Positions 45,430 through 53,996 of a DNA stretch of 64,000 bases are shown here, piece after piece. Within the stretch, counting starts at the first letter, position 1. The number at the start of each line of letters is the position of its first letter. Source of the stretch: JACNIZ01 sp964344765 (lineage in GTDB: Bacteria; Planctomycetota; UBA1135); assembly GCA_964344765.1 (NCBI GenBank), contig CAYFOM010000015.1:1-64000 (forward strand). The letters are read 5' to 3'. Below the pieces are notes generated by a model that made no database searches, was not told the DNA's origin, and was given only the letters and a program-made list of their open reading frames with translations. The position numbers and the translations under genes are program-made.

Positions 45430-45747
45430 TCACCGGCGACGTTTGCCACCCCCGGCGGGACGTTTTTTGCCCTTTCCTCCCCCACCCGGTCGGCGCGGTC
45501 CGCCCTGCCCGTGAGCAGGTCTCGGACGTCGCTGACCCCGGAAAACAATCCGGCAACGGGTCAGGTCGTAAGGTGACATTTCGATGGTGATGGTGTCGCC
45601 CGGGGTAATGCGGATGTAATGCTTCCGCATCCGGCCGGACATGTGGGCGTGCACCTGTTGCCCATTTTCGAGCTCAACCAAGAACGTAGCGCCGGGTAAA
45701 GCTTCCTTTACTACGGCGAACAGGGTGATGGGCTCTTCTTTGGCCAT
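45430..45747 (-). CDS. infA: Translation initiation factor IF-1 with basic C-terminal extension
   Basis: IF-1 binds the 30S A site during initiation. Residues 1-72 form the normal OB fold, including GQQVHAHMSGRMRKHYIRI and MSPYDLTRCRIVFR. Typical IF-1 stops there; this protein continues for about 33 residues rich in Arg, Gly, Pro and Lys, which could bind rRNA or be disordered. It lies 20 bases after adk and before rpmJ. Confidence 0.95.
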   Translation of the reverse strand: MAKEEPITLFAVVKEALPGATFLVELENGQQVHAHMSGRMRKHYIRITPGDTITIEMSPYDLTRCRIVFRGQRRPRPAHGQGGPRRPGGGGKGKKRPAGGGKRRR

Positions 45748-45767
45748 TCAGGTGCCAGGTTGGGCAG

Positions 45768-46331
45768 TTAATTAGTGGTTGCCAAAGCGTCGTGGACCAC
45801 CCGGGCCATTTCACTTTGGATTTCTGGGATGTCGCGATCGGCGTCGATCTCGACCAAGAGACCCTGCTCGAGGTAGAACCGTTCGAGCGGGGCAGTCGTC
45901 TCCCGGTAGACGGTGAGCCTGTGCGCGATGACCTCTTCCGTGTCATCTGCACGTCCCCGCCCCATTAAACGAGCGGTGAGCACCGAATCGGGAGCCGTGA
46001 AGTATAGCGAAAGGCCGACCGCACCGCCAGGTGCCTTAGCGCCCAAAGCTTCCGCTTGGGGCAAAGTGCGTGGGAATCCGTCGAGCAGCAGCACGTCGCC
46101 GGGCTCTTGGGCGGCAATACGGCTAGCCACCATCTCCACCATCAGGTCATCAGGAACCAAATCGCCACGGCTCATGTACTCATTGGCACGGGTGCCGAGC
46201 TCGGTCTCGCGGGACACTTCGTCCCGCAGCAACTCCCCGGTGGAAAGATGCTCCCAACCGTTGGACTGTGCTGCCAAAGAAGCCTGCGTACCTTTGCCGA
46301 CTCCGGGAGGGCCAAGAAGAATGACGATCAT
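45768..46331 (-). CDS. adk: Adenylate kinase, short-LID form
   Basis: Interconverts ATP plus AMP and two ADP. The P-loop GPPGVGKGT (residues 7-15), the DGFPRT motif and MGRGRADDTEE of the short LID are clear. The Cys-rich zinc LID of longer bacterial forms is missing; 187 residues fits the short class. It follows secY directly in the spc operon, the common position. Confidence 0.96.
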   Translation of the reverse strand: MIVILLGPPGVGKGTQASLAAQSNGWEHLSTGELLRDEVSRETELGTRANEYMSRGDLVPDDLMVEMVASRIAAQEPGDVLLLDGFPRTLPQAEALGAKAPGGAVGLSLYFTAPDSVLTARLMGRGRADDTEEVIAHRLTVYRETTAPLERFYLEQGLLVEIDADRDIPEIQSEMARVVHDALATTN

Positions 46332-46345
46332 GATTGCTACTGCCG

Positions 46346-47656
46346 TTACTTTTTGCGATGGGCCCAGCCGGATCCACCACCCTTCATGAAACCTTCGTAG
46401 TTTCGCATCAATAGGTGGGAGTTCAGCTTATCGACGATGTCCAAAGCAACACCCACCACAATCAGAATGGAGGTGCCGCCAAGGAAGTAGGCGACCATCG
46501 GCAAGACATTAAGGTTCGATGTGACCAGTGTCGGGATCACAGCGATGATGGCAAGGAAGGCAGAACCGGCCAAAGTGACGCGGTTCAGCACGTAATCCAG
46601 GTAGTCGGCGGTGGCTTTACCTGGACGAATTCCAGGTACGAAAGAACCGTGCTCCTTCAAGTTGTTCGCGATTTCCGTGGGCTGGAACATCAAGCGAACC
46701 CAGAAGAAGGAGAAGAAGAAGATCAGGCCGGTGTAGCTTGCCAAGTAGATGAAGCTACCTGGAGCAAATGCCTCGGCGAGCCAAGGAATTCCAACCGAGC
46801 CTAGAACTTGCGGGACGATGAACAGAGCACCGGCAAAAATGATTGGCATCACGCCGGCCTGGTTAACTCGCAATGGCAAGTAATGCTTCTGCCCACCCAT
46901 CACCTTGCGACCGCGCATTAGCTTGGCCTGGTGAATGGGAATGCGGCGCTGGCCACGAGTGATGTAAACAACAACAAGAACAGTTGCCACCCACATGGCG
47001 CCCAGCGTAACGACCAACTGGTGCGGGTTTTCCGACACGGTCAGCGTGCGCTCTAGCGCCGCCGGCATGCTGGAAATAATACCGCCCATAATGATGATCG
47101 AAATGCCATTGCCCAAGCCGTGTTCGGTGATTTGCTCACCGATCCACATGATGAACATGGTGCCAGCCGTAAGCGCGACGATGACCGTCAAGCTATACAA
47201 GAAACTGGCATCGCCGGTCATCAAATTGAAGGCCGGGTTGTAGACCACCCCTTTCAGAATGAAAATCGCCTGCAAAATGCAGATCGGAATGGTTGCCAGT
47301 CGGGTGTATTGCGCAATCTTGCGTTGACCAGCCGAACCTTCTTTGGACAGGGCTTCCAACTGCGGAACCACCTTGACCAAAAGGCTAAAAATAATCGACG
47401 CCGAAATGTAGGGCATCACCCCTAACGAGAAGATCGCGGCACTGCCGATACCTGCTCCGGTGAAGGCGTTCATGATGCCGAACAAACCGCCAAGCGAACT
47501 ACCGGCGATTTTTTCCGACGCAGCCCGAATCGCATCCAGGTTCACGCCAGGGAGCGGAATCTGGAAACCAACCCGGTAAATAGTAAGCAAAAGGAAGGTC
47601 ATCCCGATCCGCTTTCGCAGCTCGGGAACCCTCAGAATGTTGAGTGCCTGGATCAT
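46346..47656 (-). CDS. secY: Protein translocase subunit SecY
   Basis: The channel subunit of the Sec translocase, 436 residues with about ten transmembrane helices. Family motifs include RVGFQIPLPGV, GIGNG-like plug and loop segments (GLGNGISIII), RGQRRIPI and the C-terminal IPGTRPGK-like GIRPGKATADYL. It lies between rplO (3-base gap) and adk. Confidence 0.97.
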   Translation of the reverse strand: MIQALNILRVPELRKRIGMTFLLLTIYRVGFQIPLPGVNLDAIRAASEKIAGSSLGGLFGIMNAFTGAGIGSAAIFSLGVMPYISASIIFSLLVKVVPQLEALSKEGSAGQRKIAQYTRLATIPICILQAIFILKGVVYNPAFNLMTGDASFLYSLTVIVALTAGTMFIMWIGEQITEHGLGNGISIIIMGGIISSMPAALERTLTVSENPHQLVVTLGAMWVATVLVVVYITRGQRRIPIHQAKLMRGRKVMGGQKHYLPLRVNQAGVMPIIFAGALFIVPQVLGSVGIPWLAEAFAPGSFIYLASYTGLIFFFSFFWVRLMFQPTEIANNLKEHGSFVPGIRPGKATADYLDYVLNRVTLAGSAFLAIIAVIPTLVTSNLNVLPMVAYFLGGTSILIVVGVALDIVDKLNSHLLMRNYEGFMKGGGSGWAHRKK

Positions 47657-47659
47657 CGA

Positions 47660-48106
47660 TTAGGCGATCACGCTGGCTTCCCCGCCAGCAGCTTCAATCT
47701 TGGCTTTGGCGCTGGCCGAAAACTTGTGAGCCTTGATAGTCAGCTTCTTTTCAAGTTCACCGTTGCCCAGAACCTTGAGCATGTCGCCAGTGCGACGAGC
47801 TAAACCGTTATCCAACACCATTTCCAAGGTCACCTCAACGCCTTCATCAAAGATGTTCAGCGCATCCAGGTTGACCAAGGTGTAGTGCTTCTTGAAGCGG
47901 TGGTTGGTGAAACCACGCTTGGGAATGCGGCGGTACAGAGGCATCTGACCACCTTCAAAACCCAGACGAGGATGGTCACCTGAACGCGAGCGCTGACCCT
48001 TGTGGCCACGACCCGCGGTCTTACCAGTACCGGAGGCAGATCCACGACCAACCCGCTTGCGCGGCTTGTGCTTGAATCCTTTCGAAGTTACGTCGTGAAT
48101 TTGCAT
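47660..48106 (-). CDS. rplO: 50S ribosomal protein L15
   Basis: L15 of the large subunit, 148 residues. The Gly/Arg-rich N-terminus (KRVGRGSASGTGKTAGRGHKG) and FEGGQMPLYRRIPKRGF are typical. Its ATG shares one base with the rpsE stop (TAATG). Confidence 0.97.
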   Translation of the reverse strand: MQIHDVTSKGFKHKPRKRVGRGSASGTGKTAGRGHKGQRSRSGDHPRLGFEGGQMPLYRRIPKRGFTNHRFKKHYTLVNLDALNIFDEGVEVTLEMVLDNGLARRTGDMLKVLGNGELEKKLTIKAHKFSASAKAKIEAAGGEASVIA

Positions 48107-48618
48107 TAGGCTTCCACTCCGCGCAGCTTGTCGATTTCTTCTTTGGTCCGCAACTGAGCCAAGCCATCCATGGTGGCTTTGACCAAGTTCATCGGGTTAG
48201 TAGAACCGAAAGACTTGGACAGTACGTCCTTGACTCCGGCGAGCTCGAGCACGGCGCGAACCGTGCCGCCAGCGATAATGCCCGTACCAGGTGCAGCCGG
48301 GATCAGGCGCACGTGGGAGGAGCAGTAGCGACCTTCCACTTCATGCGGAATGGAAGTGCCGACGATGGGAACGCGGATCAGGTGCTTGCGGCCATCTTTG
48401 AAAGCCTTCTGCATAGCAGCCGGAATTTCCTTGGCCTTGCCGAAACCATAACCGACGACACCATCTTGGTTGCCGACGACGGTTAGTGCGGAGAAGGCGA
48501 AACGACGTCCACCCTTCACCACCTTTGCCGAGCGGTTGACCTTAACCCGTTCCTCTTTGAGTTCACCAAGGGCTTCTGCCTCGGTGCGATCCAGGAACTC
48601 GTAGTTTTGCTTGCTCAT
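48106..48618 (-). CDS. rpsE: 30S ribosomal protein S5
   Basis: S5 is important for decoding accuracy. The motifs VNRSAKVVKGGRRFAFSAL, GYGFGKAKE and IPAAPGTGIIAGG are clear. 170 residues; the small leading extension MSKQNYEFLDRTEAEAL is unremarkable. It follows rplR by 17 bases. Confidence 0.97.
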   Translation of the reverse strand: MSKQNYEFLDRTEAEALGELKEERVKVNRSAKVVKGGRRFAFSALTVVGNQDGVVGYGFGKAKEIPAAMQKAFKDGRKHLIRVPIVGTSIPHEVEGRYCSSHVRLIPAAPGTGIIAGGTVRAVLELAGVKDVLSKSFGSTNPMNLVKATMDGLAQLRTKEEIDKLRGVEA

Positions 48619-48635
48619 GATTCTTTGCCTCGTTC

Positions 48636-49010
48636 CTAGAACTTCAAACCGGCTTCACGGGCTTGGTCGGCTAGGGCTTTCACCCGGCCGTGGTAGTTGT
48701 AGTAGCCGCGGTCGAAAGCAACTTCTTCGACGCCAGCTTCTTTGCAACGACCTGCGATCACAGTGCCGATGACCTGAGCTTTCTCCATCTTGGTCTTGCC
48801 GGCCAACTCGTCCTGCAACCCTTTTTCGGTGCTGCTGGCATAGGCCAATGTGCGACCCTGCAGATCGTCAATCAACTGCACGGAGATGTGCTTGGCGCTG
48901 CGGTAAATGCTCAGACGCGGACGATCCGAGCTGGCGCGCAGGCGACGACGAATGCCCATTTGCTTGCGCACGCGCCGCTTCCACTTTTTCTTTTGCTGAA
49001 GATGGTCCAT
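48636..49010 (-). CDS. rplR: 50S ribosomal protein L18
   Basis: L18 binds 5S rRNA. RRLRASSDRPRLSIYRSAKHI and the C-terminal FDRGYYNYHGRVKALADQAREAGL are canonical. 124 residues, following rplF by 15 bases. Confidence 0.97.
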   Translation of the reverse strand: MDHLQQKKKWKRRVRKQMGIRRRLRASSDRPRLSIYRSAKHISVQLIDDLQGRTLAYASSTEKGLQDELAGKTKMEKAQVIGTVIAGRCKEAGVEEVAFDRGYYNYHGRVKALADQAREAGLKF

Positions 49011-49025
49011 TTTCCTACCTCAGTT

Positions 49026-49568
49026 CTATGCCAGAGCCTTGCCAGCTTTGCGGCGAACTTGCTCGCCCTTGTAACGAATGCCTTTGCCCTTGTAAGGCTC
49101 AGGCGGACGAACGCGGCGGATGTTGGCAGCGAATTGACCAACAGCCTGCTTGTCGATGCCGGAGACAACGATGTCCGTTGCGCTCGGGCATTCCACAGAG
49201 ACGCCTTCCGGCGGCATGCATTCCACTAAGTGGCAGAAACCAATCTGCATCTCGATGCCGTTGCCTTTCTGCTTGCAGTTCCAACCAACGCCGTGGATTT
49301 CCAAAGCCTTGGTATAGCCTTCGGTCACACCGACGACCATGTTCTGGACGTGAGCGCGAACCAAGCCATGCAACGCAGCACCAGTTTTTGCCGAGCCGGC
49401 GCCGGAACGCTTGATGACAACCGTGTTGTCTTCTTGCTCAACTGCAACCTCAGGGAACAGCGGGAAGGTCAATTGACCTTTAGGGCCCTTTACGGTGATT
49501 TCGGAAGCAGTGTTGCTGACTTCCACACCGGCCGGGATCTGAACGGGAGTCTTACCGATACGTGACAT
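49026..49568 (-). CDS. rplF: 50S ribosomal protein L6
   Basis: L6 lies near the factor-binding site. The start MSRIGKTPVQIPAGV, the VKGPKGQL motif and the ending PPEPYKGKGIRYKGEQVRRKAGK are typical. 180 residues. A strong AAGGAGG Shine-Dalgarno precedes it, 12 bases after rpsH. Confidence 0.97.
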   Translation of the reverse strand: MSRIGKTPVQIPAGVEVSNTASEITVKGPKGQLTFPLFPEVAVEQEDNTVVIKRSGAGSAKTGAALHGLVRAHVQNMVVGVTEGYTKALEIHGVGWNCKQKGNGIEMQIGFCHLVECMPPEGVSVECPSATDIVVSGIDKQAVGQFAANIRRVRPPEPYKGKGIRYKGEQVRRKAGKALA

Positions 49569-49580
49569 CCGATCCCCTCC

Positions 49581-49982
49581 TTAGAACACGGTGCAAAGGA
49601 CCTCGCCACCCACACCGGCTTCAGCAGCTTTTACACCGCTCATCACGCCTTTGGAGGTGGTCAGAATGACTACACCCAAGCCGCGGCGAACCTGCGGCAA
49701 AGTTTTGCAGTCGGAGTAAACACGGCAGCCCGGCTTGGAGATCCGCTTAATTTCCTGAATGGCCGGCTGGTCATCCTGGTCGTAGCGCAACTGCAAACGG
49801 AGCATCGGGAAGCCATTGGCTCCATCCGTGGTTTCAATCTCGGTGAGGAAGCCTTCCTCCTTCATGACCAAGGCGATTTCGCTCTTGATCTTGGAGGACG
49901 GGACGTCCACAAATCGTTTTCTTACCTGGATGCCGTTCCGAATCCGGGTCAGCATGTCGGCGATGGGGTCGGTCATTGTCAT
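49581..49982 (-). CDS. rpsH: 30S ribosomal protein S8
   Basis: S8 is a primary 16S-binding protein and often a translational repressor of the spc operon. DPIADMLTRIRNG, ISKPGCRVY and the C-terminal TTSKGVMS motif are clear. 133 residues. The usual rpsN and rplE lie upstream. Confidence 0.97.
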   Translation of the reverse strand: MTMTDPIADMLTRIRNGIQVRKRFVDVPSSKIKSEIALVMKEEGFLTEIETTDGANGFPMLRLQLRYDQDDQPAIQEIKRISKPGCRVYSDCKTLPQVRRGLGVVILTTSKGVMSGVKAAEAGVGGEVLCTVF

Positions 49983-50003
49983 GGCAGTTTCCTCAACAGT
50001 TGT

Positions 50004-50309
50004 TTACCACGAAGACTTGCGGACACCAGGCAGTTCACCTGCGTGGGCAAGACGACGGAAAACAAGGCGGGACACACCAAACTTTCGGTAGTAGCCTTTC
50101 GGGCGTCCAGTGATGGAGCACCGGTTATGCAAACGCACCTTGCTCGCATCACGCGGCATGGCAGCGATTTTCTTGTAAGCAGCTTCCTTCTCTTCAAAGG
50201 AAGCGTCCTGACTCTTGATCACTTTCAAGAGTTCCGCACGGCGCTCGGCGTAACGCTCAACGAGTTCCTGGCGCTTCTTTTCGCGGTGAATGCAGCTCTT
50301 CTTCGCCAT
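50004..50309 (-). CDS. rpsN: 30S ribosomal protein S14, zinc-free long form
   Basis: S14 of 101 residues without CxxC pairs, so it is the zinc-independent long form, unlike the zinc S4 and L36 of this operon. Motifs are MAKKSCIHREKKRQ and HNRCSITGRPKGYYRKFG. It lies 2 bases after rplE. Confidence 0.96.
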   Translation of the reverse strand: MAKKSCIHREKKRQELVERYAERRAELLKVIKSQDASFEEKEAAYKKIAAMPRDASKVRLHNRCSITGRPKGYYRKFGVSRLVFRRLAHAGELPGVRKSSW

Positions 50310-50311
50310 GA

Positions 50312-50866
50312 CTAGTTCTCCTCAGTGTTCTTGTTGCGGAACGGCATGCCGAACTTAGTCAACAGCGCCCGTCCTTCTTCGTCGGTCTTCGCCGACGTGA
50401 CGATGGTGATGTTCATACCCTGGGTGAACTCCACCTTGTCGAGGCGGATTTCCGGGAACAGGGACTGCTCGTTGAGGCCCAGGCTGTAGTTGCCGTTGCC
50501 ATCAAAGTTGTCCTTCAGACCGCGGAAGTCACGAATCCGGGGAAGAGCGATTGCGATCAGACGATCCAGGAATTCGTACATGCGCTCGCGGCGGAGCGTG
50601 GTCATGCAACCAATCGGCATGCCTTCGCGCAATTTGAAACCTGCAACCGATTTGGTCGCTTTCTTAATCACGGCCTTCTGACCAGTGATCACAGTCAAGT
50701 CTTTCGCAGCGGCTTCGACGCGATGACGGTTTTCTACCGCCAGGCCGATACCCATGCTGACGACGACTTTTTTGATCTCCGGGATCTGATGAGGGTTCTC
50801 GTAAGAGAAGTCCTTCTTCAGCTCCGGGGCGATCTCGTCTTTGTACTTATCGTGTAGCCGTGCCAT
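50312..50866 (-). CDS. rplE: 50S ribosomal protein L5
   Basis: L5 binds 5S rRNA and the P-site tRNA. I place the start at the ATG at 50866 (MARLHDKYKDEI); the longer frame to 51022 overlaps rplX. The motifs KVVVSMGIG, IGCMTTLRRERMYEFLDRL and DRDFRGL-like RIRDFRGL are clear. 184 residues. Confidence 0.96.
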   Translation of the reverse strand: MARLHDKYKDEIAPELKKDFSYENPHQIPEIKKVVVSMGIGLAVENRHRVEAAAKDLTVITGQKAVIKKATKSVAGFKLREGMPIGCMTTLRRERMYEFLDRLIAIALPRIRDFRGLKDNFDGNGNYSLGLNEQSLFPEIRLDKVEFTQGMNITIVTSAKTDEEGRALLTKFGMPFRNKNTEEN

Positions 50867-50882
50867 TTCAATTACCGCCGAC

Positions 50883-51194
50883 TTAGTCAAACTTGGTTCC
50901 GCAGGGGATACCGACACGGACCTTATTTCCCTTTTCGTCGGCAATTCGAGTGCGCACGCCCTTGTTGGCCTTGTCGCTCCACAGCAACACATTCGAAATG
51001 TGCAGCGGGAACTCCCGCTCAATCGTGCCGCCTTGCGGGTTAGCCTGGGTGCGAGGCAGGTTTTTCTCGCGCAGGTTCACGCCTTCGATGATGACGCGAT
51101 CCTCTTCCTTCAGCAGGTGAGTCACTTTGCCGCGCTGACCTTTGTGGTTGCCGGCGGTGACGACTACTTCATCTCCAACTTTGAGGTGCATCAC
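50883..51194 (-). CDS. rplX: 50S ribosomal protein L24
   Basis: L24 starts 50S assembly. The KOW motif (VGDEVVVTAGNHKGQRGKV) and the IERE-FPLHISNV segment are typical. 103 residues. The ATG overlaps the rplN stop by 4 bases. Confidence 0.96.
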   Translation of the reverse strand: MMHLKVGDEVVVTAGNHKGQRGKVTHLLKEEDRVIIEGVNLREKNLPRTQANPQGGTIEREFPLHISNVLLWSDKANKGVRTRIADEKGNKVRVGIPCGTKFD

Positions 51195-51559
51195 ACTACC
51201 TCCTGAGCCAGGGAAACGATTTTCATGTAACGGCGCTCGCGCAATTCGCGTGCAACCGCACCAAAGATACGAGTGCCTTTCGGGTTGCCTTCGCCATCGA
51301 TGATGACCAAAGCGTTGCCGTCAAAGCGCACGTAAGAACCGTCGGCACGACGGGTGCGTTGCTTGGTCCGGACGATGACGCCGCGAACCACGGTACCCTG
51401 CTTGATGGCACTACCCGGCAAAGCTTTCTTTACCGATGCCACCACTAGGTCACCAAGGCCGGCAAAGCGCCGCTTGGATCCGCCCAGTACCTTGATGCAC
51501 ATGACTTCTTTGGCGCCGCTGTTATCAGCGACGTTGAGTCGGGTCTGCATCTGAATCAT
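51191..51559 (-). CDS. rplN: 50S ribosomal protein L14
   Basis: L14 of 122 residues. It starts MIQMQTRLNVADNSGAKEVM and contains VVRGVIVRTK and the ending FGAVARELR followed by IVSLAQEVV. It follows rpsQ by 43 bases. Confidence 0.97.
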   Translation of the reverse strand: MIQMQTRLNVADNSGAKEVMCIKVLGGSKRRFAGLGDLVVASVKKALPGSAIKQGTVVRGVIVRTKQRTRRADGSYVRFDGNALVIIDGEGNPKGTRIFGAVARELRERRYMKIVSLAQEVV

Positions 51560-51602
51560 CTTTCTGCTCCTTGATTCTGTTCAGTCTGGAAAATCCAGCA
51601 GG

Positions 51603-51887
51603 CTACGCCTTGGCTGCTTTTTCGAGGATGCGCACCAAACGCCAACGCTTCAGCTTGCTGAGCGGGCGGGTGCCCATGATTTCAACCTTGTCCCCCATGC
51701 CGGCCTCATTGGCCTCATCGTGGACGTGGTACTTCTTCCGCTTGCGGATGATCTTGTGGTAAAGCGGGTGACGAGTCGTACGCTCGACCTGCACCACAAT
51801 GGTCTTGTCTCCACGATCGGAGACAACGACGCCTTCCATCGAACGGCGCGTGCCGCGGACTTGGGTTTCTTGGGTTTGTTCCGTCAT
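51603..51887 (-). CDS. rpsQ: 30S ribosomal protein S17
   Basis: S17 binds 16S rRNA as an OB-fold protein. The signature VVSDRGDKTIVVQVERTTRHPLY and IMGTRPLSKLKRWRLV are clear. 94 residues. The small N-terminal extension MTEQTQETQVRGTRR is unremarkable. Confidence 0.96.
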   Translation of the reverse strand: MTEQTQETQVRGTRRSMEGVVVSDRGDKTIVVQVERTTRHPLYHKIIRKRKKYHVHDEANEAGMGDKVEIMGTRPLSKLKRWRLVRILEKAAKA

Positions 51888-51922
51888 CTTCTGGTCCTCC
51901 TGTTATCGATTAAGTCCCAGGA

Positions 51923-52135
51923 TTAACGGGGCTCTTGCCCCCGAATGCCAATCTCGCGTTCGCGAAGGATGGTTTTCATGCGTGCGATGTCCTTGCGAAG
52001 GCGACCCAATTTCGCTGGATCGGTATTGCCCTCCGTAAGGCTGCGGAAACGCATCTCGAAGTATTCCTTCTCGACTTGTTCCAGGTCGAACTCGATCTCC
52101 GAGTTCTCTTTTCCGCGGACTTCCTCTGCTTTCAT
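51923..52135 (-). CDS. rpmC: 50S ribosomal protein L29
   Basis: L29 is a small helical protein at the tunnel exit. The 70-residue product is divergent at its start but keeps the family helices (EKEYFEMRFRSLTEGNTDPAKLGRLRKDIARMKTILRERE). It is in the usual position between rplP and rpsQ. Confidence 0.9.
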   Translation of the reverse strand: MKAEEVRGKENSEIEFDLEQVEKEYFEMRFRSLTEGNTDPAKLGRLRKDIARMKTILREREIGIRGQEPR

Positions 52136-52149
52136 CGTTCAACTCCGAA

Positions 52150-52656
52150 TCAGATGGGTTTCCGAGTAATCATCCGGCAACGAACCGGCATTTTGTGAGC
52201 AACGCGATTGAATGCCTTCTTGGCAATATTCGCTTCTACCCCACCGAGCTCATAGAGAACGGTGCCGGGCTTGACGACTGCGACCCAACGGTCGACGTCG
52301 CCCTTACCGTTACCCATCCGCACCTCAAGAGGCTTGGCGGTAACTGGCTTGTGCGGGAACACGCGAATCCACAGCTTTCCTTCACCTGCGGCGCGGCTTG
52401 CAGCAACACGACCGGCCTCGATCGTGCGCGAGCTCAGCCAGCACCATTCCAATGCCTGCAGGCCGTATTCCCCAAAGGAAACACGGTTGCCGCGAGTGGC
52501 CTTGGCGGTCGCATGGACCTTTTTGATGTTCGAGAAGCACTTGCGGTGCTGGTTCCGGGCAGCCGGGCCCTTGCCCATAGGCAGGCCGGACTTGTTCGAG
52601 CCTTTGATCTTACCGCGTTGGGTTTTGCGGTACTTGGTACGCTTCGGCATCAACAT
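52150..52656 (-). CDS. rplP: 50S ribosomal protein L16 with an internal insertion
   Basis: L16 binds tRNA and helps assemble the A-site region. The N-terminal MLMPKRTKYRKTQRGKIKG is canonical, but it is followed by about 33 extra residues (20-52, Lys/Gly/His rich) before the conserved KATRGN block. The rest, FGEYGLQALE, MGNGKGDVDRWVAVVKPG, is normal. At 168 residues it is about 30 longer than usual. It follows rpsC. Confidence 0.95.
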   Translation of the reverse strand: MLMPKRTKYRKTQRGKIKGSNKSGLPMGKGPAARNQHRKCFSNIKKVHATAKATRGNRVSFGEYGLQALEWCWLSSRTIEAGRVAASRAAGEGKLWIRVFPHKPVTAKPLEVRMGNGKGDVDRWVAVVKPGTVLYELGGVEANIAKKAFNRVAHKMPVRCRMITRKPI

Positions 52657-52683
52657 GGCTATTCTCCTTGCGGTGGCCTAAGC

Positions 52684-53316
52684 CTAGAACCGCATGCCCT
52701 CCCCGCAGTAGATCCATACTTTGACTCCAAGCACGCCATAGGTGGTGTGAGCTTCAGCGAAGCCGTAGTCACAACGTGCATCGAGTGTTTGCAGAGGAAG
52801 ACGGCCGGTGTGCTGCTTCAGCGTGCGGCTCATTTCCTTGCCGTCAATTCGGCCGCTGACCTGAATCTTGATGCCCTTCGCACCAGCGTTCATGGTGTTC
52901 TCCATGATGCGCTTGATTTGGTGGCGCGGGGAAACACGGCGCTCGATAGCGCCGGCCAGGTTTTCAGCAACGGTGACAGCGTCGAGATCCCAGTGTCCCA
53001 CCTCCTGGATGTCCAGCTTGATTTCCATGCCGGCCAACTTCTCCAGGTCCGAAACCAGGGCGTCACGGGTGGCGTAACCACGACCGATGACTTCGCCCTT
53101 ACGGGTGGCGAGGATGGTGATCGTCATGCGATCACCACGCTGTTGAATCTCAACCTTCGAGATCACGCCCTTGCGGAAGCGATCCTTAATGGTCTTGCGG
53201 ATCCGGTAGTCCAGCTCCAGCTTCTTGCCGTAGTCACGGCCACGAGCGTACCAACGGGAGCGCCACGGCTCGGTGATTCCGACGCGGAAGCCAATTGGGT
53301 GAATTTTCTGTCCCAT
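52684..53316 (-). CDS. rpsC: 30S ribosomal protein S3
   Basis: S3 helps form the mRNA entry channel. It starts MGQKIHPIGFRVGI and has a KH domain (GKVIGRG-like EVIGRGYATRDALVSDLEKL). 210 residues. It lies 2 bases after rplV. Confidence 0.97.
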   Translation of the reverse strand: MGQKIHPIGFRVGITEPWRSRWYARGRDYGKKLELDYRIRKTIKDRFRKGVISKVEIQQRGDRMTITILATRKGEVIGRGYATRDALVSDLEKLAGMEIKLDIQEVGHWDLDAVTVAENLAGAIERRVSPRHQIKRIMENTMNAGAKGIKIQVSGRIDGKEMSRTLKQHTGRLPLQTLDARCDYGFAEAHTTYGVLGVKVWIYCGEGMRF

Positions 53317-53318
53317 GA

Positions 53319-53669
53319 TTAGTTCGTCTCCCGCTCGGCGACGGCAAGCTTGAGGTGAGAGGTACGACGGCGGATCGGCATCGCGCGACCCATTGCACCT
53401 GGACGGAAGCGAGCGCGACCGTGGACCAAAGGCCCTTCGTCAACGCGTGCTTCGCTAATGACCAAGTTGTTGACGTCGACCGCCTCGTTTTGGGCGGCGT
53501 TGGCAATGGCGGAAGCCAGCACCTTGTTAAAGAAGAAAGCGCCGCGAGTCTGGTTGACCCGCAGAACTTCCATGGCCCGGTTCACATCCAAGCCACGAAT
53601 CAGGTTCGCGGCAAGGCGAGCCTTCTTGGCCGAAATGTGGGCGTATCGGTGTGATGCGCGGAATTCCAT
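53319..53669 (-). CDS. rplV: 50S ribosomal protein L22
   Basis: L22 lines the exit tunnel. RYAHISAKKARLAANLIRG and the C-terminal loop DEGPLVHGRARFRPGAMGRAMPIRRRTSHL are canonical. 116 residues, following rpsS by 26 bases. Confidence 0.97.
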   Translation of the reverse strand: MEFRASHRYAHISAKKARLAANLIRGLDVNRAMEVLRVNQTRGAFFFNKVLASAIANAAQNEAVDVNNLVISEARVDEGPLVHGRARFRPGAMGRAMPIRRRTSHLKLAVAERETN

Positions 53670-53695
53670 TCTTCGTCTCCTTACCTAGGGCCTAC

Positions 53696-53956
53696 TTACT
53701 TCTTGTCGTGACCACGGAAGGTACGCGTCGGCGAGAATTCGCCCAGGCGGTGACCGACCATGTCTTCGGTGACAAAGACTTTGAGGAATTGCCGACCGTT
53801 GTGGACCATGAAGGTCATGCCAACGTATTCCGGCGTAATGGTGCTAGCGCGGGCCCAAGTCTTGATGGGCTTGCGGTCACCCTCGGCAACAGCCTTGTCC
53901 ACCTTGCGTTGCAGGCGCGGCTCGATCCAGGGTCCTTTCTTGAGGCTACGTCCCAT
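53696..53956 (-). CDS. rpsS: 30S ribosomal protein S19
   Basis: S19 contacts S13 in the head of the 30S subunit. MGRSLKKGPWIEPRL, the WARASTITPEYVGMTFMVHNGR motif and HRLGEFSPTRTFRGH are typical. 86 residues. Confidence 0.97.
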   Translation of the reverse strand: MGRSLKKGPWIEPRLQRKVDKAVAEGDRKPIKTWARASTITPEYVGMTFMVHNGRQFLKVFVTEDMVGHRLGEFSPTRTFRGHDKK

Positions 53957-53996
53957 GTTTCTATTTGCGATCAGCTCGACTTATGCGGCGAACTGA

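Noticed and set aside
52195..53322. Plus-strand frame across rplP and rpsC
   Set aside because: It runs antisense to two certain ribosomal protein genes and resembles no known protein.
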